Shown piece after piece: positions 52,809-64,000 of a stretch of 64,000 bases of DNA. Position 1 is the stretch's first letter. Every line of letters begins with the position of its first letter. The position numbers were made by a program, and so were the translations under genes. The DNA comes from Asterella californica (Eukaryota > Streptophyta > Marchantiopsida > Marchantiales > Aytoniaceae), in NCBI GenBank assembly GCA_036924285.1, contig JAYKYS010000005.1, forward strand, positions 2,542,001-2,606,000. Reading direction: 5' to 3'. The notes under the pieces are model-generated. The model worked only from the letters and a program-made list of their open reading frames with translations. It did no database searches and was not told the DNA's origin.

Positions 52809-55800
52809 GCAAGAGAAGTTACTTTCGCTTGAAGGAGAAAGTGTCTTTTGGATTTGGGTTTGTTGGACTTTTAAAGTATGGGATTGCTATTTACAAGAAG
52901 GTTGAAGAATTGAGAAGAAAAGAACAAAAATGTTTATGTGAGGTTGAGTTGATGTTGAAAGAGTTGGGTGAGCTAGAAGGAGATGAATGAATTTATGGTG
53001 TTTATGAGGAGGATGGGTTGGAGGATCCTCTACATCATGTCGATTGGATGGAAGGATATGGATAAGGTTGTGCAGATTCATTCAAGGGAGGTCTATTTGA
53101 TGATCGAATCATTTTGTGCACCGGGGTTCGAGTTGAGACGAAGTAAAAGATAGTGGATAAAAAGATAAAGTTAGTTGCTGGTCCTTTGCCGGATGACACT
53201 AACCAACAGATGTATCGAGCTTCAAGAGAAAAGAGTTTGAGAGATCTTGCCGTGATAAGACATAAGTTCACGGATGAGACTCTTGAAGAGCTGAAGATTG
53301 AATCTGATGGGTCTCATCTACTAGAAGAGAGGATGTGCTTCGAGGAGGTGCTTTCACGACATGCGAATGCATTTACCTTTGAACCACATGAGATCGGTGT
53401 GTAGACCCATACGTTATTACTCCAATGGTTATCTTCACAGTACCGCATGTACCGTAGAACCTGAGACCAATTCTAGTACCACAGACTCACTTGCCTAAAC
53501 TGGTGGAGTTGCTGAAGGAGAAGATGCGGATGAAGATCTTGGAGCTGTCGTTTACACCTTATTCGAGCAGAAGGTTCACAGTTGTCAAAGAAGAATAGGT
53601 CGCTGCGATTCATCCAAGACATGCAACGGATGAATACAGTAACAATCATAAATGCTGAGGTGGGATCGAATCTGGATGAGTTTACCGAAGCGTTTGCGAG
53701 AAGAGCAAGTTACTCAATGGGATATCTTTACTCAAGATATGATCAGTTTCAACTAGCAGAGGAGAGCAAAAGCTTCACGACAATGAGAACACCTTTGGGG
53801 TTGATTAGGATGTGTACCTTATCACAGGGAGCTACCAACTCGGTAGCACATATGATGAACGAGATGAATAGAGTTCTAAAAGACTTCATTATTGAAAAGA
53901 TGATGCCGTTCTTGGGTGACATCCCCATCAAAGGATGTGTGGAGAATGAGAAGGATGAAGCATTCGATCAGAAGGGGTGTCGACGATACGTCATCGATCA
54001 CATCGCAGATTGTAAGAAGATCTTATCTCGACTTGAGGAAGTTAATCTCACACTTTCAAGTACGAAATCTACATTTGGGGTTAGAGAAGTTTTGATCGTT
54101 GATCATTTGTGTGGATCGTTTGGATCGGAAGCCAGACCCAAACAAAGTGGATGCGATTGGGAGGATGAAGGAGATTTGCAACTCTTTGATAGAAATAATA
54201 ACATTTTTGGTTGCTTGTGTATTTTATCACATTTGGATTCCTCATTATGCGCATGTGACGGATTCATTATATGGATTGTTACGCAAAGGTCATAAGTTCA
54301 TATGAGAGGAAGAGCATGCCGATGCGGTACGGAAGCTGAAGTCCTTACTATCATCTCCTTAAGTTTTGATAAGGATTGATTACAAGGGTGCCAAGCCGGT
54401 GGTTCTTACTGTAGATATAAGTCTGGTTGCAATCGGATGGGCAGTAGGACAAGATGATGAGGATGGAGACAAATTTACGGTTAGGTTCAAAGCAAAGGTG
54501 TTAAGTGCTCGTCAATGTGCATACTCGCAAGTGAAGAGAGAACTATGAGGTATTGTTTCAGCCATGAAAACCGAAAAAGAGTATTTGATTGGAGCAACAA
54601 TGGTTGTTGAAATTGATTGTTAGTCATTATTAGGGATGATCATGAATTGTATGACTCTTGATATTGCGATGTTACGATGGATTGCATATATCACTCGTTG
54701 AATTCAGAGTTTAGGTATCACAGGGAAGGATAATCTGATGGCAGATATGTTATCTCAAGCTCGATATGATGAGGAGGATGAGATGGTTGAAGATATTGAC
54801 GACGTGAGTCCAAAGTTCTATTTGATTGCACACACATGAAGAAGATGAGTTGTTTGTTGAGGGTTGTATGATGATGAATTGTTGACATTGGAAGGTACCT
54901 TAGCACGATGGTCAAGCACACAGGTTGGACGGATGAGAGATTTCGGAGAGTTCAAAGAAATGCTTACAACTTCATGTTGCAGAATGGATTTCTTTGGAAG
55001 CGGTCAAAGCAGAAAGGTGTGATACCGCTACGAGAGATTTACAACAAAGAAGATGAACAGAAGTTGCTCAGATCATGAGAGTCTTTGGGCTGGACATCGA
55101 GAGATTTGGGCCACTTTTACGAAGATTAAAGAGAGATATTGATAGAAAAATATGTACGAGGATGTCGTATCTTTTGTGGAGTCTTGTTTGACATATCATA
55201 TGTATTTGAACATCCGACATCGAGACGGATTACACCCGACTTATCCATTGACAATCCATCTCAAGTGGGTCGTCGACTTGGTGACTATGCCAGTTGGATT
55301 GTGGCAGATGAGATACTTGCTCGAGAAGATCTTTCAAATCAAGTGGAGGGTAGGAAGCTTCGAACAAAGACAACTGAAGGGGTATGTAAATTTCTCTTGG
55401 AAGAGATCATTTGCCGATATAGATGTGTGGGAAAGATCATTACAGATCGGGGAGAGTTAGACGCACATGAGGCTCGTGAATTCTTTGCAAAGTGTGGGGT
55501 GAGGTTGTCATTGACAATTGCTTACAACCTCGAAGAGAATGTCAAGAGTGAACGCGGTCATCTGTCCATTGTGAAGGCTTTAGTGAAGGCCTGCAACAGA
55601 AAGGTGCGCGAGTGACCTCGACTCTTATCATTTGCGTTATGCACAGATCGAATGACACATAGCTCGGTAAAAAGTTACATGCCAGTGAAGCTCATCACAG
55701 TTCAGAAACCTATCATACCAATTGAAGAACACGTTCTGACATGGAGTGTGTTACCTTGGGAGGACAATCTGACAAAGGAAGAACTTCTTGCTATTCGTGT

Positions 55801-55857
55801 ATATAGCCTAAATAGCTTAACACTCCATGAGAAGGAGAAGGAAAGACTTGAAGAAGA
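52809..55857 (+). pseudogene. Pol of element D: RT, RNase H, integrase (decayed)
   Basis: Fragments in several frames match the B pol. They are an N-terminal region (52802-53404), RT with IQDMQRMNTVT, RTPLGLIRMCTLSQGATNSV and MPFLGDIPIKG where the FLDD motif has become FLGD (53582-54295), RNase H around VVLTVDISLVAIGWAVGQDD (54366-54548), and an integrase core with TDRGELDA and NVKSERGHLS (55139-55615). A tail with PIIPIEEHVLTWSVLPWED follows to 55857. The loss of an active-site Asp and many stops show it is dead. Confidence 0.9.
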
Positions 55858-58800
55858 AACCTCCCGGCGGGAGCGTCCGGGAAGAGTTTTCTTTTCTTTT
55901 TAACGACCTGCCCACCCTGAAATCACATCACGCGGAGGAAAAAACTGCTCTAGTTAGCGCCTAGTCTCACATAGTAGTTTACCCATCAAAGTAGTTTTTC
56001 TTCAGAATCCGAAACAAATTAACATGCTTGGTAACACATAGATTTTTCATTCTACAAACATGGGTAATTATTGTCAGGAACATGATATTTATTTGTAGGT
56101 TGTATGTCACTGAAAAGATAATTGTTTTTATTTTATTGACACGTGAACATATAAAACTACAATTCTTGAACAAAAATTAAGATGGTATCCACGAGAACTC
56201 GTTATAAATCGATTAATCTTATAAATCTTTTATGCTCCGATTTAATGATAATTTTTGAACTAACATGTCTCATAATCAGTCTTATTGCCGAATCTAACTT
56301 CCATAAAAGATAGTAGACAAAATACTATGTGCGGTCAGGCCTTAGTGAATATTACACTATGCGAATGACGTGAGTTGAGAGGACAGAGGTCGGAATAGGT
56401 GAATCTTTTGCAAAATACTTGCATGGTGGATAAGCTTCTGGAACTATTGTTTGCTTTGTGTTATATATATATATTATATATACTAAATATTAAGTTAATA
56501 TAAAAAGCAAAACTGCCTGTAAATATTAATAGTTATCCGGCCTAGAGTTGTTGGGAGTTCTGTGAATAATCACAAACCTATAAGAGTGGCCCTCTATTAT
56601 TTACAAAAATATAAAACTATCATGTTAATTATTCTCTAACTATTTTGAAAATATAAGAATGAATTAATTGAACATGATGCATTCTTCCGATGCATGCATG
56701 TAATATCACCAACTTCCAAGAAGAGGATGAATATACATGCTTCCCTGAAGTCAAAGGCAAAGATTTTTGCATTGATCTAACCTTACGCCCACACTGCTGC
56801 TTGAGGAATGAATCGTTTTCTCCTTGGCATTTTGCTTTAACTCATTCTAGGTTTTGAGCATACGCTGGCTACCCATCCACAAGTACCCGTCTGAAACCCT
56901 CGGCTACTAAGAACTAAATGTGTCGCTCATTGTTCTTAAAACGGAATTGCCCTTCCTGATCAAATATACATCCAAAGTGTACATCTGATCGGGTGGAGGA
57001 AAAGGACAAGTGAATTTGTGAAATAAGAAATTCTGACTCCTCGTTCCTTGAGTCTTTTGTTATGACTTGAAACAAACTGACTATATATATCTGGATGTGT
57101 ACGCACATAAAGTAAAAGAAAACTTACCTCTTGAAATATACTTTATGTGGTATAGAGGAGAGGAAGCCTTCTCACTTATCCCACACTCCCTACATTTGGT
57201 AACGAACAGTCAGAGTACACTGAACTTAGAGCAGAATAGTCTATATTTAAATACACAATCTAAAGTTAACACAATGATAACTGGACTGCCTAAGACCTCC
57301 AACGTCGGGTGTTCGAGTCGGACTGAAGAGATTTCAAGAGATATACCAAAACATCATAATATTTCATGAACATAAAGACACTAGTGCGATATCATAATAT
57401 GATTATTATTTTACAAATTCAGGGGAGTATCTGGAATATTATATTTTCTTCAAAGTACATGAAGATCACATTTGATTCGTTCCCTAACAAAAATAATTCA
57501 TTCTCAATAGTAAGAAGATGCTCTAATACATGAAACGCACTGAACAAGGTAATAATGCAAGGATACTACTGTACAAAAGAAACAAGCACGATATGTAGAT
57601 GCAACATGAGGTTTTCCATGTAGGGAGGAAAACGACAAGCAGAAACTTCAGATGAAAAATGTAAAGTTTTGATTTTTTGTTCAAGGTGTTTTATCATCAG
57701 TTGTTTTTATAACAGATCAGATTTAGTGTGAGAGGGAACATGTATAGATAATTTCTACATGTATACGGATCGCACTAAGTGTTTTTTTCTCGACCTGATG
57801 TATGGATGGATCCGATGTCAAAGTTGCGTATAGTGGCAAGAAACTTCATTTTGAGTTAAGATTTAAGATTAAAGTGGTGATATTAACAAAAAATTCAAAG
57901 TCAGTGAGCAAATCAGAAATAAATAAACTATACATTTTCTAAAAGATTAGAATATATAGTATTATGAGAAGAATTAGAGGGGTGAATTGATAATTAAACT
58001 CTCCCTATAGCAGTTAATGAGGACACATGGTTTGTTCTCTTGTGAAAATAATCTGTCAAGAAAATTAGTGATGTTCTAATACACCAAACGATCAAAGTTG
58101 AGGTGAATACAAATGTAAAGTCACTCACTAATTGCAGGGTGCTCCTGCTATTATTAAACGTACCATTGGAATTTTATAACATATACATTTTTTTATCTAC
58201 TGAGGATTTCTGCTGACCAGCATGTTATTTCGCTTCTTAAGGCGTGTCAGTTGGCTCGATAATAAAGTGCGTCTTCACACCTAAGGATTTTTTGTATGTA
58301 ACTGGAATATTTTTGTGAATCTGATATCTCTATGATTTTGGTATAGGAGCACATCTCCTCCACCCTTCTGGAACATTTCACCTCGAGGGTTCACTAATAG
58401 TTTTGTTAGAAACATGTGCAAGTAAAAATATGTAGTTTTAAATAATTTATATTAAAATTAATAAAAACTATTTGTATACAAAAAGTGAATTCTTTTTAGA
58501 TTTTTTAAAAATTTGATACTTGAAAATATTTGAAAACAAAATAGATGTATTAAAATACCTCTTGAGTCGAAGGTGTTATCAGCAAAATACAAAGAGTTGT
58601 CACCCTTAGCATTTTGCTGATATTGCTTAGGTCTTGATCCCACTACTTCCACATAGAGCTCTAGGAATGGACGAAGCATGGACGCACGTCGGCTATTTTT
58701 GCTTGCTCGTCTCACGCTGACTTTATTTCACGCGAACTCACTAGACACAATGTTAGATGATCACTTTTTGCTCTAAAAGCCAGAAATATCAAGTTACAAT

Positions 58801-60059
58801 GGGAAGCCACAATGGCTTGATCGAGCAAATGCTATAATTTATTATCGTGAGCACGATTGGTTCGGATAAGTGAAATAAGAGAAATAAACATGCTGGTGGA
58901 TAGAGACCCCTGACTCCATAAGATTAACTAGACTTTAGAGTAAACAAAGCTTTGCGTATTTACATAAAAACATAAGGATGCCGAAATGGTATATCTTGTT
59001 ATTTGGCACATCTTGAAAGACTCCTAACCATATTTTATACTTTATTTCATTTAAGGATCTAGTCAAAAGATGTTTCTGACTGCAACTGTCTTTGCAAGTA
59101 TCCACATCGTTCTTACAAATTTTATGACATTTTGATTGGTGTAGCATTAGAAAATATCAGAAAATATGCTTTTGACGTCAAGAAAAAATCTCTAATGCTT
59201 GAAAATACACAAAAATACTGAAGTTTAAAGCACTTCCATTTAGAGATTCTATCTAATCCTTTGGTATTTAGACATGGTCTCTCGAGCTACATTTCGCTCT
59301 TCACATACATGACTTAAATGTCACGAGATACTATGATCATGAAAGTGCCAAGCAATGTGATCGTATCAATTTCCTGTTGATTCTGCCAAATCTAAAGATA
59401 AAGTAAACGGAACATGACATGACCATGGAGCACAGTGAAGTCTTCTCGTCAAACTTTGCATGGTGTAACTAGTTTGCTAGAATGATTGGTTGTTTTTGTT
59501 GTCTCTCGCATCAACATAAATAATATTGGTTCAAGTATGAGAGAGGATTGATCGATCAAACACGAGCTTGAGCTTTTACAACTATTTCCACTTGCAACTG
59601 ATTTTATAATTTATGATATTTGGTGATCGACAAGCTTTAGAGTTTACATTTGATTGTTGATCGAGTGACATTGTGTTTAGCTTTACCATTACGATACTTG
59701 TTATTGACTTCAAGCTCCACCTTACAAACGATCACTTGCATACAGATCACCAATAATGTCTTTGTTCAGCCAGACCAAACGGTCTCTCAGTTCAGATCTT
59801 TGGATTCAATCTTGAGAATTACCTTTGAGCGTGATAAAATTTTGACTCTTATTGTAAACATCATATTATATGTTGGTATACGTTTTTTTATATGAAAATC
59901 ATCGTATCATCATAATACACATAATAAACAAGAAGTTTTTTTTCCTCTCGTTGCTCTTTTCATTTCCATTACCTATTACTAACCACAAAGTATGGCGAAG
60001 CCAGTACGCCGTAAGTGGTGTTTATGAACAATTTCATGATATTCTGAAGTCTTTTTGCA
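55858..60059. other. AT-rich DNA, no gene recognised
   Basis: No protein or RNA gene that I can support. It holds a (TA)n-like run at about 56461-56485 and a small GC-rich palindrome CTCCCGGCGGGAG at 55861-55873. The small ORFs, including minus 58458-58715, have no recognisable domain. The composition matches 5892-7240, so this may be host intergenic DNA or very old repeats. Confidence 0.5.
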
Positions 60060-60179
60060 TGAGTCAAAATCATGAGCATCAGCATGTAGATTCCAAATCC
60101 AAGTGGTAGTACTAGGACCCTTAGCTAGAGTCCTTGAAAAATGCCCAGGTTTAGCCCATTTTTCAAAAGAGGTTTTGAT
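60060..60179 (-). pseudogene. psaA: Nuclear copy of plastid psaA fragment (photosystem I P700 apoprotein A1)
   Basis: On the minus strand, 40 consecutive codons read [20 protein letters not shown] followed by [20 protein letters not shown]. This is the conserved N-terminal stromal region of PsaA, the core chlorophyll-binding subunit of photosystem I, around residues 25-65 of the plastid protein. The match stops sharply at both sides: upstream is GGAILS instead of the PsaA VDRDP text, and downstream is CKKTSEY. No start codon, no further psaA and no other plastid gene were seen beside it, so it is a short plastid-derived insertion (NUPT), not a gene. The near-perfect text suggests recent origin or slow decay. 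Confidence 0.88.
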
Positions 60180-60424
60180 AGAAAGGATAGCGCCTCCTTT
60201 GATGCTATACATGTATTGTACTTTAACCGAGTGTTGACATGTCATCCAGATGAAAAGATATGAATATTGATCCTACAAGATGTTGATAATGTGTTCTCTA
60301 CACTTTACTTTTTGACTTTAAGCAGTTATGATAATATACTTCTATTTTTATTTTTTATTTTTTTCAATGAAAGTCAAGTGGAGCTAGAAGAATTTATTCA
60401 TGTATTGAACGAAAAGTGTGTATG

Positions 60425-60446
60425 TTAGAGAGCTTTTGCTCTCTAA
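60425..60446 (-). repeat. Perfect hairpin near the LINE 3' end
   Basis: TTAGAGAGC, a TTTT loop, and GCTCTCTAA (plus strand) form a perfect 9-bp stem, about 60 bp from the A-rich tail. It could be a 3' RT-recognition stem-loop. A second inverted pair GTAGCAAAA / TTTTGCTAC lies at 60494-60502 and 60532-60540. Confidence 0.6.
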
Positions 60447-62589
60447 TACTAACTAACGTTATTGGGGTGATGCACCTCTAGCTTAAGACTATAGTAGCAA
60501 AAATGTTGACCATTTTTCCTAGACCTACTACTTTTGCTACAACGCATTCTACACTCGTGAAACTGCTCTAATCTCCAACCCTTTACCTTTTGCTTATTGC
60601 TTCTAATTTTCGTCTAGTGTGTCTCTGATTATTCCGTGTTCTTTCTTCACTACTGTTGGGGCTCTCCTCTTGATGACCTCCTCTATTTCTGCCACGCGTC
60701 GTGTTTTCATACTTTCGACACCTTCGGACAAACGTCTTTCACTTTGAGTTGTTGTTGCGTCTTCTTTTTCTCTTGCTTAGCATTTTTTATTTCTTCATCT
60801 TGCTGCTCGTTGTTTCCTCGTTATACTTTATTTTTGTGTCTTAGTCGTGTCTGATCTCCTTCACCATGTAGGGGATATTGCTCAGCTCGTTGTTGGTGTT
60901 GTAGTTTTCCATCTTTAGCTTGTTGTGTTTTATCTTTTGAACTAGAGGTTGGCGAAACTAGACAAAAAGCTTCTTATGATATCGATATTTTTTGCCTTCT
61001 TCATGTTCACCTTGTGGGCTTTAGATTCCAAGTTGTAGTTTCTTCTCAAGGCGTTTAGAGTTCTTCATAGCGATTGTGATAGGATTTTGTTTCTTCGTCT
61101 TCAAAATTCCTATGATTTCTCTCCTTCCATACTGTCTCTGGGTGACTTCAATAGCTCCGATTTGACTAGTGCAAGCTCCTTTCTGGCAGGTATCTTCAAT
61201 CAACTCAATAATTTTGTTGATATCGATTTGTGTTTCTACAATATCTCTCGCCACTCGCTTTCATTCCCTCTACTTCTCTTCCGTGTATTTACAGCCAATG
61301 AAGAAGTGCGTTATTGTAACGTATGCATGTGGTCATGCATTTCTCGATTCTAGCCATTCTTTCTAGCCATTCTCCTTTGTGGATAATCTTCCAGATGAAG
61401 ATTTTGTTGCACTCTTTCTGTTCAATTTTCCACAATCTCTTCCAGCACTTTCTTCAAATCTTATCGATGTATTATCTTCCTCACTTCTTGTTCATCCTAG
61501 CCTTTGCAAACAACGTCGATTAGTATTTGTCTTCATTTCTAATTTGTCATATCTCAACATTTTATCCTTTTGTGTCTGATCTTCCACGTCCATCCCTCGA
61601 GTTTATTCAATTGGATCATGCTTCCTCCAATCCTAATAGTCAAGTTTGCGTCTTTGTCTTGATTGCGGATTCTTCATCCTCTATCTCACTTGGTACATAT
61701 ACGCATCTAGTTAGCTGTCCCGGAAGATCTACTTCTCTTCGTTTCATGATACATATAAGTGTCAAATCTTCCTCTTGTGTAATCCATCCTTATGTCTCAG
61801 CCAATGCAATGACTTTCACAGCTTGAGTGTATAAGCAAAGTGACACTTTCTCTCTATCCAGGTACACGTAGTTTCGTACATGTCTCCATTCTGATAGGAT
61901 AGAATTGTAAGTAGTAGCCTTTGCTAATTTTCCTACCATGTTAGTTAGCATCCGCTCCTATAGTATGCACTCTTGTGTAGTTTGTTTCATGTTGTTCCCT
62001 CTCACTAACATCCTTACAAATTTGTGTACCATGTTAACTCAATCTTCTTCTTCATCTTGCGTGATCTTCCCGCAATGCTTAAGCACTTCAGTTGTTTTGT
62101 ATGCGTACCGTCGAGATGTTTAATCCACCTTACTCCGTTGCTCTCTGGATGTCATTCCACGCTACTAGTGGAACTTTGTTTTCTCCTTGTCTATTTACTC
62201 CCCATATGAACTTTCAGAATGTGTCTTCAAGTCCTTGCATTATAGTTGGTTATGTGGCTATTCATGTGAGGATGTACAAGCATGCTTGCTAGTATATGTT
62301 TCACTACAACTATTATTCCTGCAAAATTTATACATTTGCATGTCCAATGGCTAAGTTTCTTACGTATCTTTCCCAATAGGAACTATTAGAGCTGGTTTAG
62401 TGTCAACTTTCGACCTATTAGGATGTCTAAATACTTGATGATACTTGCTGCTGTAATCCTGCATATGCTATTCTTCATCCACTCCAATATATGATCATCT
62501 CCATTGGAAATAGCATCGATTTGATGATGTTAAGCTTTGCTTATGATATTCGTTCGTAAATGCTAGTTGCTTCCTGTATATTTTGAAAA

Positions 62590-63600
62590 TTCTCCTCACT
62601 TGCTTCTAGCTGTAACCTTGTGTCTTCAGCAAACAATTGCAATACGAGTGTTTTTCTTTCTGCAAGCTTCAAACCTTGTATGCTCTCTTATCTCTCATGT
62701 GTTTCTATAATGGTTATTAGTGGAGCCGTTGTAATTTACGGTGAGCATTGGTGCAAATGGGCAGCCTTGGCTCACTCCTCTCTCAGTTATGATGCTTTCA
62801 GTGTATAGATCATTGATGTGTACCTTAGATTATATCTACTCAACTAGGCCATTCATCAATCATAGCATTTCTTCATCTACATCCATAGCTCTCATGGTTT
62901 CCCCCAAGTATTTATGGACTAACCCTATCGTATGTCTTCTTGAAATCTAGTTTCATAAAAATTGTTTGAATTTTTGCTTTTTCAGTCCATTCATGCCCCA
63001 GTTTGAAACATAGTAAGTTGGCTGAGATCTTCCGTCTAGTGATAAACCTTTATGCTTCCTATCTATGATCCTTGGTAGTATATCCTTCAGTTTGTTTGTC
63101 ATTATCTTGACGATAATCTTGTATATCGTGTTTAACATAAACAGAGATATCCAATTCTTCAATCGATGTAGTTCTCTTTCTTTCAGTATCATTTGATTAA
63201 CCCATGCATTGCTTTCCAAGTGAGTCTTTTCTCCAACCAGTAATTATTTATCATCTTTTCCAACTCATCCTCAATGTCCCTAGCGCCCACATGGTCTCTG
63301 CAGTCATTCAATCTATGCCTGGAGCTTCCTCCGCTTTTAGGTCTTGCACTACTTGGTGTATTTCTTCTCTCGTTGGCTTCTTTTTCTTGTGTTGTCTTCA
63401 TCTATCACTTTTCTCTCTAGGTGTGTAAGAACTTCTGTCCGTAATCTTTCATCTACTTCTTCATCCCTTGCTTACAACTTGTTGTAGTAACTCTATATTT
63501 CCTTCAGTACCTCCTCGCTTTTTCTTACATACGTACCCTCTTCTATTTATAATCTCGCTATATTATCCTTAATCCTTTTATTCTTCAGGATTGAGAAGAA
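62590..63600 (-). pseudogene. LINE reverse transcriptase (decayed)
   Basis: In several minus-strand frames: GEGLSEFFFSILKNKRIKDN (about 63595-63540) before the RT; HQVVQDLKAEEAPGID (63357-63310), the usual ..KAPGIDG block with a stop replacing Gly; LNTIYKIIVKIMTNKLKDIL (about 63140-63080); LDFKKTYDRV (62953-62920) with the first catalytic Asp; ERGVSQGCPFAPMLT (62785-62741), a standard LINE block; and LFAEDTRLQLEA (62632-62597), where the FADD active site has become FAED. Frame changes and stops separate these blocks. It is clearly LINE RT and clearly inactive. Confidence 0.85.
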
Positions 63601-63660
63601 GAATTCTGATAGACCTTCTCCTTTCCTTACACAGTTTTTACAGCTCCACCTTCTCCATAT

Positions 63661-63730
63661 TATGCATGCTTTCTTTCTATATCTCTAACTTTTACTTATG
63701 CATGCTTTCTTTCTATATCTTTAACTTTTG
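63661..63730. repeat. 36-bp direct tandem repeat
   Basis: TATGCATGCTTTCTTTCTAT and following bases (63661-63696) repeat at 63697-63730 with one or two changes. It lies in the LINE linker region. Confidence 0.85.
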
Positions 63731-63891
63731 TTAGACGTTTATTTGTGTCTCATGTCTTGCTGTCTGCAACTTTGCATCTCTCTGCTTCTAAATTTATCTT
63801 CATTCTTTCCAAGCTGTTTCTTTCTGCTCTTATTTGCTTCTCATTCTCCATGAAAATCCGCTTAGTGATTCTCTGTTTCATGTCTCATTTT

Positions 63892-63928
63892 ACATGCTCA
63901 TAATCTATTCTATTGATTATGAGCATGT
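63892..63928. repeat. 14-bp perfect inverted repeat at the LINE 5' junction
   Basis: ACATGCTCATAATC (63892-63905) pairs with GATTATGAGCATGT (63915-63928) around a 9-nt loop. The next base begins family-3 LTR sequence. Confidence 0.8.
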
Positions 63929-64000
63929 GGACTCCGTCGGCTCAAAGAACTTTCAGATCTGACTCCTTGTAGGTAATTTTTTATTTTTGATCGCATGTGA
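63929..64000 (-). mobile_element. Start of a family-3 LTR fragment at the window edge
   Basis: AAGAACTTTCAGATCTGACTCC and TTTTGATCGCATGTGA match 40247-40310 of the minus-orientation family-3 LTR (AAGAAACCTTCAGATCCGACTCC and TTTCGGTCGCAGATGA). It continues past the window. Confidence 0.65.

Larger units (their letters stand above)
50315..55857 (+). mobile_element. Element D: decayed Ty3/gypsy element (family 3), related to B/C
   Basis: A degraded primer site (GGTGATAAACTCGACGTGAAA, near 50321-50341) resembles the B site. Gag, protease, frameshift structure, RT, RNase H and integrase are all recognisable but broken by many stops and shifts. The end of pol, the polypurine tract and the 3' LTR are absent. 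The break is near 55857, just before a small GC-rich hairpin CTCCCGGCGGGAG. Confidence 0.88.
60343..63928 (-). mobile_element. LINE (non-LTR retrotransposon), 5'-truncated and decayed
   Basis: On the minus strand, an endonuclease-to-RT linker, RT domain, C-terminal region and an A-rich tail (AAAAAAATAAAAAATAAAAA-type, minus strand of about 60343-60364) appear in order. The endonuclease domain is missing. The right limit is set by a family-3 LTR fragment starting at 63929. No target duplication was recognised. Confidence 0.75.

Noticed and set aside
57265..57330. tRNA- or SINE-like B box (GTTCGAGTC)
   Set aside because: The A box does not fit (three mismatches), no cloverleaf can be drawn, and no repeat copy was seen.
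58458..58715. 85-codon minus-strand ORF with protein-like text (LELYVEVVGSRPKQYQQN)
   Set aside because: No family recognised, single copy in the window, and the frame decays into AT-rich text. Could be a relic but I cannot support a call.

Overview
The window is a 64-kb block of nuclear DNA from a photosynthetic, probably streptophyte, eukaryote, made almost entirely of nested retrotransposons. I found no host protein-coding gene. Evidence for the green lineage: a 120-bp scrap of plastid psaA (60060-60179, minus), a primer binding site that appears to match plant tRNA-Trp, and a Ty3/gypsy element carrying a DNA cytosine methyltransferase, a type I recall being reported from charophyte algae. 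A large repeat-rich charophyte genome such as Chara would fit; the species is inference.

Layout. 1-5891: element A, 3' part of a plus-strand Ty3/gypsy element with order protease - C5 DNA methyltransferase - UAG - RT/RNase H - integrase - PHD finger, then a 477-bp LTR. 5892-12744: intergenic repeats, including a 206-bp tandem duplication, three 157-bp tandem units, a family-3 LTR (about 10067-11529) and diverged 225-bp repeats. 12745-15440: element F, which encodes a gag-like coiled-coil protein with an in-frame UAG and is saturated with the 5-mer CGAAG/CTTCG. 16423-24947: element B, a near-complete Ty3/gypsy element (plus) inserted in what looks like the LTR of a decayed minus-strand relative (H, pol end at 25085-25700). 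25740-39560: element G (minus), a decayed relative of F saturated with AGAAG/CTTCT, split by element C (29285-37797, minus), a second copy of the B family. 39707-49090: a family-3 LTR (minus) split by element E (40736-48429, minus), an apparently intact young Ty3/gypsy element with an extra zinc-knuckle ORF. 49097-55857: element D, a decayed family-3 element related to B/C. 55858-60059: AT-rich DNA with no recognised gene. 60343-63928: a 5'-truncated, decayed LINE (minus). 63929-64000: the start of another family-3 LTR fragment.

The most interesting systems are recoding and chromatin functions in the elements. The B/C family has a textbook -1 frameshift site: slippery GGGTTTT, a 6-nt spacer and a 12-bp stem-loop at the gag-pol overlap. 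The stem is supported by compensatory changes in the distant relative D. Elements A and F both carry UAG-CAG-UCA, which fits the plant-virus readthrough consensus UAG-CAR-YYA. Element A combines a complete DNMT domain and a C-terminal PHD finger. F and G show opposite versions (CGAAG versus AGAAG) of one short motif spread over coding and non-coding DNA. Insertions B, C and E all have 4-bp target duplications.
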